From: Favolaschia claudopus
Lineage: Eukaryota; Basidiomycota; Agaricomycetes; Agaricales; Mycenaceae
NCBI GenBank assembly: GCA_037176885.1
Contig: JAWWNJ010000002.1
Location: 1,550,001 to 1,614,000, forward strand
DNA length: 64,000 nucleotides
Direction: 5' to 3'
The notes under the pieces are model-generated. The model saw only the letters and a list, made by a program, of their open reading frames with translations. It ran no database searches and was not told the DNA's origin. Below are positions 35,438-46,047 of this stretch, piece by piece (the first letter of the stretch is position 1; the number at the start of each line of letters is the position of its first letter). A program made the translations under genes and the position numbers.

Positions 35438-35616
35438 AGTTGGTCGTTCTTCCCCTCCTGTTCTTTCCCATGCTAACTACCTTTTATCAGCTATCGATAA
35501 ATCTTGTAGCCATTTGCGGTCATCTGCAGTCTTGTTGTAATTCACCATGTATCCCAAGTGTGTTGTGCCAGAATGATCAATTGTCTCTGTTGTCTTTGCC
35601 GCTCGTTTGACCAGCT
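30825..35616 (+). repeat. Right arm of the Argonaute palindrome
   Basis: Inverted counterpart of 19845-24387. The near-identical core is about 31485-34230. Differences cluster at 30850-31490 (5' exons and introns) and beyond 34220. The right arm lacks the 514 bp MITE and keeps about 1.03 kb of PIWI (34328-35358) that the left arm has lost. Confidence 0.92.
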
Positions 35617-35618
35617 AC

Positions 35619-35729
35619 CTTGAGCGCTTGAGCTGCCGTCGCATTTGTCAGTACACCCAAAGAGCCGTGGCAAAGCAATGTTCTCTGACTCTATTACGTG
35701 TGCAGGCGCGTTCAACTTCAGGAAGCCTT
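35619..35729. repeat. Repeat R, copy between Argonaute B and amidohydrolase
   Basis: Complement of 24393-24538 at about 85% by eye, with shared blocks around GACAAATGCGACG and GCTCAAGCGCTCAAG. It directly precedes the amidohydrolase start codon and so forms that gene's proximal promoter or 5' UTR. Confidence 0.75.
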
Positions 35730-35742
35730 TCGGTTGCAACCA

Positions 35743-37069
35743 ATATGCCGCGTCAAATCCGCCGAATCGACGTCCACCACCACTATTTTCCCGCCGATTT
35801 GACAGTCACCAAGGTGAAGAGAGTGCGCAGGACGAGAATAACACTCTTTCGGATTATGAACCAGCTTGTATAACAGGCACAATCCAGCGAAAAGTTCGGA
35901 TGGGATACCCCCGCAGAAAATCTACCATGGAGTCCGGAAGTCAGTCTCAAATTCATGAACGCGGCCTCCATCGATGTCGCCATTCTTTCATTCCCTGCCC
36001 TCTCTTCTGGTTTCGTCGGCCAAGAAAATCGCGATCAAGCGCGCCAGCGTAATTGCGCCATGGCTGAGATTGTGGAGTTTCATGCGGAAAGGTTCGGTTT
36101 CTTCGCGACGCTGCCGTTCTTGGACGACATCGAGGGTGAGTGCTTTCTGTTTTCAGCTTGTTTGAAATGCGTGGTCTTAGTGTTTTGTAGGTGTTCTTAC
36201 TGAAATCGCCTACGCACTTGATGTCTTGAAGGCAGATGGAATTGGGCTCTCATCTTCATACGGAGAGGGCATGGACGCTAGTGCGATCATACTCTGTATT
36301 TCTCTTTCAGTGCTCTGATCTATACAGAATACGTCGGGGACGATCGGTACGACGCGATCTGGGCAGAGCTCGACAGAAGGTCCGCCAACGTTTTCCTCCA
36401 CGGCTCCCAGACTCCTTCCTCGACACCTCATCCCGCCCCCTCCCTCGGTATCCCGGTAGTTGAGGTTCGCATCAGATCTGTACTATGCTTTGTCTGAACT
36501 TTCAGTCACGTACCGAATTGTTAGGTCCCCAACGAGACGTTCAAAGCAGCAGCGCACCTGGTCGTGACCGGCCGAAAGCGGAAATACCCTCATGTTCGCG
36601 TAATACTCGCGCACATGGGAGGCAGCACGCCATTTCTTGCTGCACGCGTCGCAGTATTGTCGCGACATATGGGATGCACTCTCAGGTGACCGTGTTATCT
36701 TGATTCTTCACCACCACCAAATCCTGATTTTTTCTTCTCCTTTTCATGGAAGTTCGGAAGAGATTTTGGAAGATTTCAGGAGCTTCTATTACGATACAGC
36801 GCTGAGCGCGCATGAAGCTACTTTGACTGCTCTGAATACCTTCCTCGGCAACCCCAACCGACTACTATTTGGGACCGATTTCCCAGGTAAGCTCACCCGC
36901 ACTTTGGATTGGCAACGTTAGGCTCATTAACCTAGCCGTAAGCTCGGAAATGGCAGGCTGGTACACCCAGAACCTGGAGCGCTTCCACGCATCGGAGCCT
37001 GATGATTTGGTGAAGATAATGGCCGTAAATGCTGCTCGCCTCTTTCCTAGATTCCAGTCGTACACATAA
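35743..37069 (+). CDS. Amidohydrolase-2 family enzyme (ACMSD-like)
   Basis: TIM-barrel metal-dependent hydrolase or decarboxylase of the amidohydrolase-2 family, which includes aminocarboxymuconate-semialdehyde and 6-methylsalicylate-type decarboxylases. It starts MPRQIRRIDVHHHYFPADL with the metal-binding HxH. Later it shows AILSFPALSSGFVGQENRD, ERFGFFATLPFLDDIEG, DRYDAIWAELDRRSANVFLH with the HG metal ligand, VRVILAHMGGSTPFLAAR and RLLFGTDFP with the active-site Asp. Stop at 37067-37069. About six introns. Substrate cannot be assigned from sequence; the closest described roles are aromatic acid decarboxylation. Confidence 0.84.
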
Positions 37070-37117
37070 ATGCACCCCATTATACAACGATATGATTAAT
37101 GAAAGATAGTGTTATCT

Positions 37118-39018
37118 CTACATCTTGGCCGTCTCTCGTAGCCATTGCATGACTCTGGTGTGTCCTGCCCCTCCGGAGTGTAAAGCGTCGCCATGAAGGC
37201 CATTGGGGTCGTACCAGATACCTTTCCGTACACCGTGCGACGAAAGATACTTTGTAACTCGCTGCGAATCGTTCATCAGCTCAACCGGAATGCTGAGCTG
37301 GGAATTGAGACGAACCTCGGCATTGATGATATCATCTCTACCACCAAGAAGAAAGAATGTCCTAGAAGGATCCCGCGCGTTGGGGATCTCTTCATACCAT
37401 AGTGCATTGGAAGACCAGTCGAAGTGTCGCCGCAGCAGGTTCGCAACTCCTAGTTCTGTCCCAACAAAGTAACTAACAATGAGCTCGAAACCCTGAATCA
37501 AGGCTGTGAATGACAGAGACTGCAAAGGAGAATGGTGACGCACGGTAGTAGGAATTCGGTAAAGGAAATTATAGCAAGCATCTAGTATATCGTTAAATTC
37601 CAATCCACTTTAAAGCAGCAGATATCTTACCGCCTTCCCAAGAACAAAATGTCACAGGGTCAACAAAACATGAACGAGTGATGATTTCGGGATGTTGTTT
37701 CAGGCACCACGCATGAAGATACGATCCGCTTTTTGAGATGTCAGAGAGGCGATGAATAGATGGACAGGAAACCGGACTCACTTGGAATGGCTGACCATGG
37801 TGACACCTGGAGATACAACAGCATTTTCCTTGCTCAAGTCATCGCTGTCCTTGTTAGGCAAGTCGACCCACCCCAGTTCGTCCATGAGTCCTGCCAGTCT
37901 GTCGGCAAGGTCCTGGCGACAAATTGGGTCGAGGTAACTCGGATGGAAGATGTCCTGACTGATGTGAGGCTGGAGAGGAATGAGCAATGGGCGGTCAGGG
38001 AACTTGAGACGGAGATCTCGCGTCACAGGGTAATACTGTAGTAGCCCCAGACCGAGACCGTGAAGAAATACGGTTGGTCTTGGCCCATTGACGGAATCCC
38101 AATTTTCAGGAATGTACACCAAATATTCGAGACCTTTGTGACTGCCGTGACGGAGATTCCAATGTTTTGAGTACCATGAGCGGAGGTACCAGTTGACGAC
38201 AAAGATAAGGACGTAGTAAAAGAATGGACGGGCATAAACGCAGACTTTGTCGAGAGTCATTCGGATGGGTGAAGCAGCGGGGTTTGAGCCCTCTGGGATC
38301 TTTGTGCCCAACCGCTTCTCGAGTGACTCCAGTGTTTCGTCCAAGACAGATTTATGAGACGGCAGCATCTCATGATCCTCGGGAAGGTCCTTGTTGAATA
38401 TTGACCAATAAAGCCATTGTTTGACCTCTCGCTGTCTGATAGAGGACCAAGGTGCTCGGCCAAACCAGGTCCTGAGTACGCTCCGAAACTCTATACCGCG
38501 AGGATCACTGGCCTCTAGCTGAATGATGGGTTCGGCAGGGCTAGCGGGTCGACTTTCATCCAGCAAGTCACCGTCGTCTGGTAGAACGGCGAGACCTGAC
38601 TTGAGGACACGGGTGAAAGCGATCTGCAGTTGGGCAATATTGCCTGCTTCGGAGTTAGGGGCGTTGTAGGGGCGGGAGACCGTAGCAGGAGTGACACAGA
38701 CCTGACCCATGCTTCCAAGGTACAGAGACCAAACTTACGAGGTGCTGATGGTATAAACTGAACAACACCTGGCGGGCAATCGTTAAGAACCAAGAAAGAT
38801 AATGGAAGGAGTTGTACCTCGCAAAGAGCGAGAACATAAAAGAGCTTCCCCCGCCAGCCGAAAGACGAGATAGACCCGGTGTAGAGCGTGTAAAGAACGA
38901 AAGCCCAGGACAAAGGTGCGACCAAACGTAGAGGGGCGACGACGAAGAGAGCGACGATGAAAAAAGAGAGATCTCGTCTGCGAGGGCTATCTGGTGCCTC
39001 GGGAATGTTGAGGCCCAT
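37118..39018 (-). CDS. Membrane-anchored alpha/beta hydrolase
   Basis: Large alpha/beta-hydrolase protein conserved in basidiomycetes, role unknown. The N-terminus has hydrophobic helices (SFFIVALFVVAPLRLVAPLS, WRGKLFYVLALCE), with another before the catalytic domain (RPFFYYVLIFVVNWYLRSW). The oxyanion region is RPTVFLHGLGLGLLQYYPV. The nucleophile elbow SHSNGSYLHAW forms across an intron near 37778, with Ser in a SxSxG context instead of GxSxG. The acid region lies around LLGGRDDIINAE and the catalytic His may be in GIWYDPNGLHGD. It starts MGLNIPEAPDSPRRRD at 39018 and ends 37118. It resembles lipases or esterases at membranes; the substrate is open. Confidence 0.76.
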
Positions 39019-39180
39019 GACGGCGAGGAACCAGAGAGGGACGGTCTAACAGAAACCCAGATGAGAGTCTTGGTCAAAATTCAAGTTGGCTGATCGCACC
39101 TGAAATTCTAGCACAGCCACCACTATCGGATCTACCGGCCCTAATCCGGGAACTTCCTCCAAACTTTTTCTCGTTCTACC
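39019..39180. promoter_or_regulatory. Shared divergent promoter, hydrolase/IDH1
   Basis: 162 bp between the ATG of the minus-strand hydrolase (39018) and the ATG of IDH1 (39181). Both promoters must lie here. No obvious element seen. Confidence 0.5.
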
Positions 39181-40705
39181 ATGTTGCGCGCTGGTCTCTC
39201 CGCCGCCACTCGCCCGGCCCTTGCGGTGAGCACTTCAAATCCATCTAACCGCTTTGACTTACTCGCTTCAGCGACCCGCCACCACTTTGGCCGCCGATTT
39301 CGCCAAGGTCGCCAAACGGGTACGCGTTGATCTGGCGTTTCCTACATTTTTCCCGCTGACATTTGAACGTTCAGCCGACAACGAAATATGGTGGTATCTA
39401 TACTGTACGTCCCACAAAGCGAATTTCTGGCCCGCCCCAATTCCACCTTTCGTAGGTCACCCTCATTCCCGGTGACGGTATCGGCGCAGAAATCACCGAT
39501 TCAGTGAAGGAAATTTTCGAGCACGTCAACGCACCCATTGAATGGGAGCAATACGATGTGTCTGGCATGTCGTCCGCTGGCGAGGCCCTATTCAGGCAGG
39601 CTATGGACAGTTTGAAGCGCAACAGAGTTGGGCTGAAGGGTACATGACCACACAGAACCGTCATCCGTGCTATAGACTGCTTATACCCTAAACTAGGAAT
39701 TCTCTTCACCCCCATCTCTCAGTCCGGCCACATCTCATGGAACGTAGCAATGCGCCAACAACTTGACATCTATGCTTCTGTCGTTCTTTGCAAATCTCTT
39801 CCTGGCGTCCCTACGCGTCATTCTAACGTCGACTTTGCCATCATTCGTGAAAACACTGAGGGCGAGTACTCTGGTCTGGAACACCAGAGTTATCCCGGTG
39901 TCGTAGAGAGCTTGAAGGTTTCCACGCGCGCCAAGGCCGAGCGCATCTCCCGGTTCGCCTTCGACTTTGCCTTGAAGAACAACCGCAAGGTAATAATAAT
40001 CTCGTCTCTCACCCTTGATCTCTAAATTTGGTTCACAGAAAGTCACCTGTGTACACAAGGCCAATATCATGAAGCTCGGTGATGGCTTGTTCCTCAACAC
40101 TTTCCGCCGGGTCGCAGAAGAGTACAAGTCGCATGGTATCGAGTTTAACGACATGATCGTCGATAACACGTACGCCTCCTTACTCGGTTCATGCCATTCC
40201 CGCTCATGCACACTCTAGATCCATGCAACTGGTCGCGAAGCCAGGTCAATTCGACGTCATGGTCATGCCCAACCTGTACGGGGCCATTGTTTCCAACATT
40301 GGTGCCGCTCTCGTCGGTGGACCCGGAATTGTCCCCGGGTGTAACATCGGTTCCGTAAGTGTTGATTCTGATCCTCCGAGTTATCCCGGCTCAGTGCACG
40401 CAGGAATACGCGTTGTTTGAACCGGGTTGCCGCCACGTCGCGAGCGATATCATGGGGACCAACCGTGCCAACCCTACGGCAATGATTCTCAGCGCAACCA
40501 TGCTCCTGCGGCACCTTGGGTGAATCCTTTTTTTGGTTTGTGCAGTTACACCATTCTGATGCCTATTGATAGCCTCGACCCCCTCGCAAACCAGATTGCT
40601 GCTGCGACGTTCGATGTCATCAACAGTGGTAAGGTTCGGACGGCAGATATGGGAGGATCCGCGACGACCTCTGACTTCACCTCTGCCATTATCAAAAACC
40701 TGTAA
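39181..40705 (+). CDS. IDH1: NAD-dependent isocitrate dehydrogenase, subunit 1
   Basis: Mitochondrial TCA-cycle enzyme, regulatory-type subunit of the IDH1/IDH2 octamer. It begins [20 protein letters not shown], an import sequence. The core shows [75 protein letters not shown] and [20 protein letters not shown]. Comparison from memory with yeast Idh1 ([21 protein letters not shown]) favours IDH1 over IDH2. Seven introns of 50-80 bp, stop TAA at 40703-40705. Complete. Confidence 0.92.
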
Positions 40706-40790
40706 CGTGGGCCTACATGCACCAATACCATCTGCACCATTCGGGATCTCTGTAGACATTTAGATTATATTACTACCAGGGATACATAAC

Positions 40791-41657
40791 TTATGTTTTG
40801 TCGTAGCTACCGATATCCAGGTCAACCTCGTCGAAAGTGGGATCTTGATCCAGGATCGCTTCAAACTCTTCCAGTGTGAGCCCGCGAGATTTCTTGAGCG
40901 GCGGTTCAAGGCCTTCTTGTTGTACTGGTTCAGACTTCACGACAGCGTCGGTGTCGCCCGCCGGTACCGGACTACTCTCCTGCTTTCGAAGACTCAGGAT
41001 CGTCTCGCATTTGACTTCTGCTCGTCCTCCCCATTCGTTGACCTCCGGTCTGAACTCGGCGTATAATCCCCAGCCTTTGGTGTTGATCTCCTGAGGAGTG
41101 TAGCTCTCCGCCAACAAACGCAACGCCCCAATGATGTGAGGAGTCGTTTGTCGGAATGAGCGGGAAATGTATGAAAAGGCTGTACTGGGTTGGACGGCGG
41201 TACCATTTGATAGTGCTCGCCACTGAGAGTTTTGATTCTTGAACAGTGGTCTTCACCAAGTGGTTGAACAAACGTGGCTTTGAAGTGAAACGGAAAGCTT
41301 ACATTCTGACAGTAGAAATTAGCGCTCGTTTTGCAAGGAATGGGCAAACACACCGTCGACCCATCAATTCAACATAAGGCTGAGATCCTCCTTTCGCAGC
41401 TTCCGTGCTCCTTTTGTATTCGGTGCCCGGTTTATATATTCCCATGGATATGCCCTTCGTCACGGCGTTCATCTCAGTATAGACTGAAGCTTTTGCAGCA
41501 GACAACGGTCAGTTCGAAAGAATGATAGAGGAGACTCAAAAGTTAGCTTGCCGATACTCAGCGCCTCTTCGCGCTGGAATCCGAGCCGCTCAGCGACAAG
41601 AGTTGACCACGCCGTCATGAGAGGCGCACGGTTTACGACCGTGCTCTTCGTCTTCAA
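40791..41657 (-). CDS. Conserved fungal protein, unknown function (well-supported part)
   Basis: Exons recovered: ILKTKSTVVNRAPLMTAWST and VAERLGFQREEALSI, joined by a GC-AG intron (41490-41551) to ASVYTEMNAVTKGISMGIYK, then QPYVELMGRR, WRALSNGTAVQPSTAFSYIS, TTPHIIGALRLLAESYTPQE and AEFRPEVNEWGGRAEVKCET. It ends in an acidic tail with TAA at 40791. Similar sequences are widespread in basidiomycetes and a related fold occurs in bacterial proteins of unknown role. An upstream exon reading AEDVNEFLPQPKDESARVAG and NLEFDEILDEE (about 41700-41830) probably belongs to it, so the true start lies beyond 41657. Confidence 0.65.
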
Positions 41658-41699
41658 AATCTGGACAAATCGTTAGAGTTGTCTCCGAGAAATAGTTTA

Positions 41700-42498
41700 A
41701 AAGCCGTACTTCTTCGTCCAGTATCTCATCAAATTCGAGATTCCCGGCTACACGAGCTGATTCGTCTTTCGGCTGAGGAAGAAATTCGTTCACGTCCTCA
41801 GCGGTTCGCCGGCGCTTTTTCTTGGGCGGAGTTGTCTGATACCCAAACAAGCTGATAAGCAATGAAAGCGACTTCTGGCAAGATGCGACTCGATACCAAA
41901 GTCTCGACTGCGGTCATACGCTGGGTGGAGGGCCCTGCCTGACTTTGATTCGAGCGCGTAGACTTTACGCCGTATCCAGCTTTGCGCAGAGAAGTCATGA
42001 CCATGCGCCGTGTGTCCTTGTCGTCTATACCGCAGGCTAACAGCTTGACCTTGATTCATTATCCAGTATGATGAGACGAAAAGCGACTGCATCGAGAGGT
42101 GAAGTGAACCTCATCCAGTCCAGAAAGCTTCGAAGCCGTGTTGAATTCCTTATACCTGGGCGCAGTCGCACGATTTCAGGGTTGCCCTTCTCTTGTGGGC
42201 TACTTAGGGCATACATTTTACCGGCTACCGCCATTGCCTGAGCGATGGGGACATTGTTGGACGTGAAGATTTTGAGGAAGTTCGGTAGAGATATTTTGGT
42301 TTGTTCCATTCTGCCGCAGGTCAAGCAGACGCACAACGCGCTCGGCTGCTCCCAAAGAATGTGTTGATAGGTCGGAAGAGTCAAAGCGGAGGCCAAGCCC
42401 GATTTTGGGCATATACGTAACTTGATCAAGGACTTGATACGTAAAGGATTTCCTCTTTCAACTTTGGCCAGGTCCTTTTGCGGTTTGCATTTCGCCAT
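41700..42498 (-). CDS. Probable 5' exons or separate gene, structure unresolved
   Basis: Minus-strand frames here look coding in pieces: a basic KKKRRRTAEDVNEFLPQ near 41800, GIDDKDTRRMVMTSLRKAG near 42010, and ISLPNFLKIFTSNNVPIAQA near 42260, which has a helical, cyclin-fold-like flavour. An ATG at 42496-42498 lies 11 bp from the divergent start of the DUF262 gene. I could not find one splice model that joins the pieces without a frame break. It may be the N-terminal half of the gene ending at 40791, or a small separate gene. Confidence 0.4.
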
Positions 42499-42509
42499 CG
42501 ACGTTGTCC

Positions 42510-44416
42510 ATGGAAACTCCAGTTTCTCCAAACCGAGGGCTCCCAAAAACCCCTCCTCCTGTTCCATCAGGAAGCCGACAGGCCACTGTTTCCCCAACAA
42601 AATCGCAATACCAACACTACGATGATGTCGATGGTATATATGATTCTGACCCCGAAGACGACGGCCCAAGATTCGAAATTGAGGACCAATTCATAGCGCC
42701 TGAGCAGGAGGTGATAATCCCATTTTATTGAATCGAGATTTCGAGCGTCCTCACGAGTAGGCAGAAATTGACCATCCGCGAATTGCATAGTTTGTGGAAT
42801 AGCAAACAATGATGAAAGGGGACCGACTCGTTTTTAGGTATGATCCACGAGGGAGCGATCTATCTTAACCCTCCGTATCAGCGCGGTAAGCATCCGAATT
42901 GGTTCGAAGCATTCGCTCAATTTAGAGCCTCAGAGGTGGTTTGGCCTGCACAAAAACAGGCTCTTCTGATTGATTCCCTGTTTCGCAACTTCTATATTCC
43001 TCCCGTTGTTTTTGCTGTAACGCAAGATGAAGATGGCGTACCCATTAGGTGCGCGCGTTGTCTCTTCCGTAGCATCTTGGTACTCATTTTTCCAGGGTGT
43101 GCGTGGATGGTAAACAAGTATGTGCTTTGCTTCTTTGCAATACCCTGAGATAAAAGTTGCTAACATATGGTCAGCGACTAACCAGCATCCAACGGTACCT
43201 CGTTGTCAAAGTCTCCCAAGTCTAATCAAGTTTCGAGTCATCCTTCAGATTTCTGGATGGACAGGTTCCTTACGTCCAATCTAAAAAACAACACTGGTAT
43301 TACACTCGTCCCGACTCCGCCAAGAAACAGAAATTGCAGCTCCCCGACCACATCAAAAGCGACTTTGATGCGAAGAAGATTGTCTGTGGTAGGCTCATGC
43401 TCGTATTTACCAGACCAAAACTCGTTCTCTGACCAGTAGTCAAGTTGAATACAAAGAGCTGACTCCTTCAATGGAGCGAGAAATCTTCCAGCGGGTGCAG
43501 ATGGGTATGCCCTTGACGACGTACGCCAACCTATAACTTGAACGACGGGCGCTCACCCTCTCTTTACAGTGCTGAAAAATTAGCGGCAATTGACTCCCCA
43601 TGGGCCATGTCAGTTTCGGTGCATGTTCCTCTGACGTTTGACTGACATGTGCATAGATGGATCGCATTAATTGAGGATAACTACATGAGTGAGTCTGGAA
43701 GTGAACATTCCTCCCGCCTTCTCATTCGTCCCAGCAAACGACGGGGGTCTCGCAGAAGTGCTAAATTTCGATAACAAACGCGGCCGCGAATTTCAGAACA
43801 TTGCAAATTTTCTGTACTGCTGCGATGGATACCCGGAAGAGAACATACCTACCTCTCAGAAAATGTCCAAAGTGAGTATTTTTCTATTCAGCGCAGCGCA
43901 GCGCGTTGACGGTTCATAGTGGCTGGCGCGTGTCGATACGCCAACAGAGACATTCAAACAGGACATCGAACAGACTCTTACCGATCTGCGTACAATAGCA
44001 GGACGTCAGGAACTTAAGATGGCTTTCACCAATATTTCGCAGAGGATTGCACCGGTAGAATTCGTGTTCATTGGTAAGGGTTACAGTAACAGGTCTTTGG
44101 CACTACATCTAAACTCATCGGCGCAGGGGTCTTGCTCTACATTCTTCGAAATGCGTCCTTCACCGAGCGAGCGCAGGCCATTTATAGTCTACGAACCCAA
44201 ATCCGCGAGCGCTTCCTGGATATCAAGTTCAACAGCCGGGTCGGCGCCGCGATGTGGGACATCATTCGCCAGCTGAAGCACAACCCTGCTGGCTCCGTCA
44301 TATCAGCAACACCGAAACGGAAGCGTCGAACGTCGCAAGGCAGCGACGATGAATATCGACCTTCACCCATAAGAAGCTTTGGTAGAACTCCGAAGACGCG
44401 TTCGAAGCGAGAGTGA
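42510..44416 (+). CDS. DUF262 (ParB-like nuclease fold, GmrSD-N type) protein
   Basis: Fungal protein with the DUF262 domain best known from bacterial GmrSD-type restriction systems. It starts METPVSPNRGLPKTPPPVPS (disordered, acidic IYDSDPEDDGP follows). Domain exons read KLTIRELHSMIHEGAIYLNP, PYQREVVWPAQKQALLIDSL, FRNFYIPPVVFAVT, then VCVDGKQRLTSIQRF, the DGxQR active motif, FLDGQVPYVQSKKQHWYYTR and MEREIFQRVQMGMPLTTAEK. The rest is helical, with a basic tail TPKRKRRTSQGSDDEYR. Nine or so introns, all frame-consistent. No HNH (DUF1524) partner domain seen. Function in fungi is unknown; nuclear localisation is suggested by the tail. Confidence 0.8.
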
Positions 44417-44486
44417 CCGGGATAGAAGTGGACCCTGGAACCACTGGGAAGGAAACCCAGCGCAGTCTAACATCTATAGCCATATA

Positions 44487-45810
44487 TTATTTCTTGGTGT
44501 ACCATACCCCTTGACTGTCGGTTGTCGTGCGTGTATATTTGAGCAACAATTTGTCTCTCTCTTTGTTATTGATCGCGATATCGGAGAGGAAAGGCGCAAT
44601 GTCGTCTGCCTTCCACCGGGGTCGCGTGAGGAACAGGTCGACAAATCGACTGGCAGGGTCGACGGGCAAGGCAGAACAAGGGAAATATGTGAAAACTTCG
44701 CTGCCACCAACGGGGCCGGAGGACGCCAGATAATTTCCCTGTGAGAACATGAGAGTCTCATTTCAAAAACAACGTTTTCGAGCAGCTTACTGAGAGTAGA
44801 GTCAATGACACCGAGGCTTCAAAAGTGTCGCCAACAGCCAGTTTCCACTTTTCTAATAAAGTGTCTTCGTCAATAGGTTCGTCCTACATCGACACATAAA
44901 TGCACCATCTCGCACGAGAATGAAACGCACAAACCTTATGCTGTCTCAGTATCCCGAGCCCAACCTCTCTAATCACTCCCTCGGCATCCATACTCCAGAC
45001 GCCATTATCAGTTTCACCGAACCAAGCCATGACCTGCGTGGACACGGCGCGTGAAATCTCGTTTTCGTCTGCTAGAATCGCGGCCACGTCTTCGATGGGT
45101 ACTGCACGATATGACATTGACTGCGATACGAGGAGATTCAAAACTGTCTCGAGCACGGTGCTGAGGTAGCTCGGCGCAATAGGCCGCAGGGATCCGTGAA
45201 TGTCAAGGATCCGCTGTTGGCGCAGTCCCCGCGCGAGCTCTGCGTCACTAGCTTGAATCGTTGCCCGTGCCTCCGCATACGTCAGACCTCCTCCTCCCTG
45301 GAATCAGGGCGAAGTCAAAATCAAACGCGCTGGTCACGATGGATATGACGCGTTGACTAACCGGATTGGAGGAGGGTGGCGGGTGAAGGTCTTCGCCATC
45401 GTGCACATCGTCGTACTCCTGTCCCCGTAACAGCGTCGCGAGTTTCTGAAGTTTCGGTACTGCGGGGGTGAGTTCGAGTATCTCGTTCACTTGATCGCGA
45501 ATAGCCACGCCCTCGTCGGCGTCCGGCGTCGCAACGAGTATTGTATTAGACAGTACGACAGAACGGACGGCATAGGTCGCGTCGTTTGTGCATAGAACAG
45601 CATCTTCGCCAGATTGACCTTTGATGGACATTCTAAGCGCGGTGTGTTTGCAGCGTTCGCCTGGGTTGTGTTGCACACCTACCGGAGCGGACGGAGATTC
45701 TCCATTGAAGTCTCCACCAATTTCAACAGTTCCGGGGGAAGCTCGAGCAGTTTGAAAGAGCCTGCATCGTCAGTGAGTGATTCCGAAAACCGCAGGTCGA
45801 ATTCAGTCAT
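44487..45810 (-). CDS. DCC1: Sister chromatid cohesion protein DCC1
   Basis: Subunit of the alternative clamp loader Ctf18-Dcc1-Ctf8-RFC, needed for cohesion and replication checkpoint signalling. It starts MTEFDLRFSESLTDDAGSFK at 45810, then LELPPELLKLVETSMENLRP, EDAVLCTNDATYAVRSVVLS, SNTILVATPD, LTYAEARATIQASDAELARG, RQQRILDIHGSLRPIAPSYL, the winged-helix region MAWFGETDNGVWSMDAEGVI, and RPRWKADDIAPFLSDIAINN. It ends GVWYTKK, stop 44487-44489. Order and motifs fit Dcc1 along its whole length. Four or five introns. Convergent with the DUF262 gene, 70 bp between stops. Confidence 0.87.
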
Positions 45811-46047
45811 GAAAGTTGTAGCGAACGCGTGCAGTCACACCGACGCGACTGTGACAATCATCTCAAACTACGCCAACGGCCAACTTGCAGTCTAGACTCC
45901 ACTGCAAGTTCCGGTGCGAGGAGAGATAGGATGAAGAATAGTCCGTTTGGCATTAATTATTTCAACAACAACACAAAGGGGGGCGGGGAGGTGTTCCACC
46001 AGTCTACTGCGTAATTCTACTAATATGGAGGGAGGGAGGGCTTTCGA

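Noticed and set aside
19845..35616. Palindrome as a pure assembly artefact
   Set aside because: The arms differ by a 514 bp insertion, a 1 kb deletion, several small indels and many substitutions near both ends, which a duplicated contig would not show. Long reads would still be needed to be certain.
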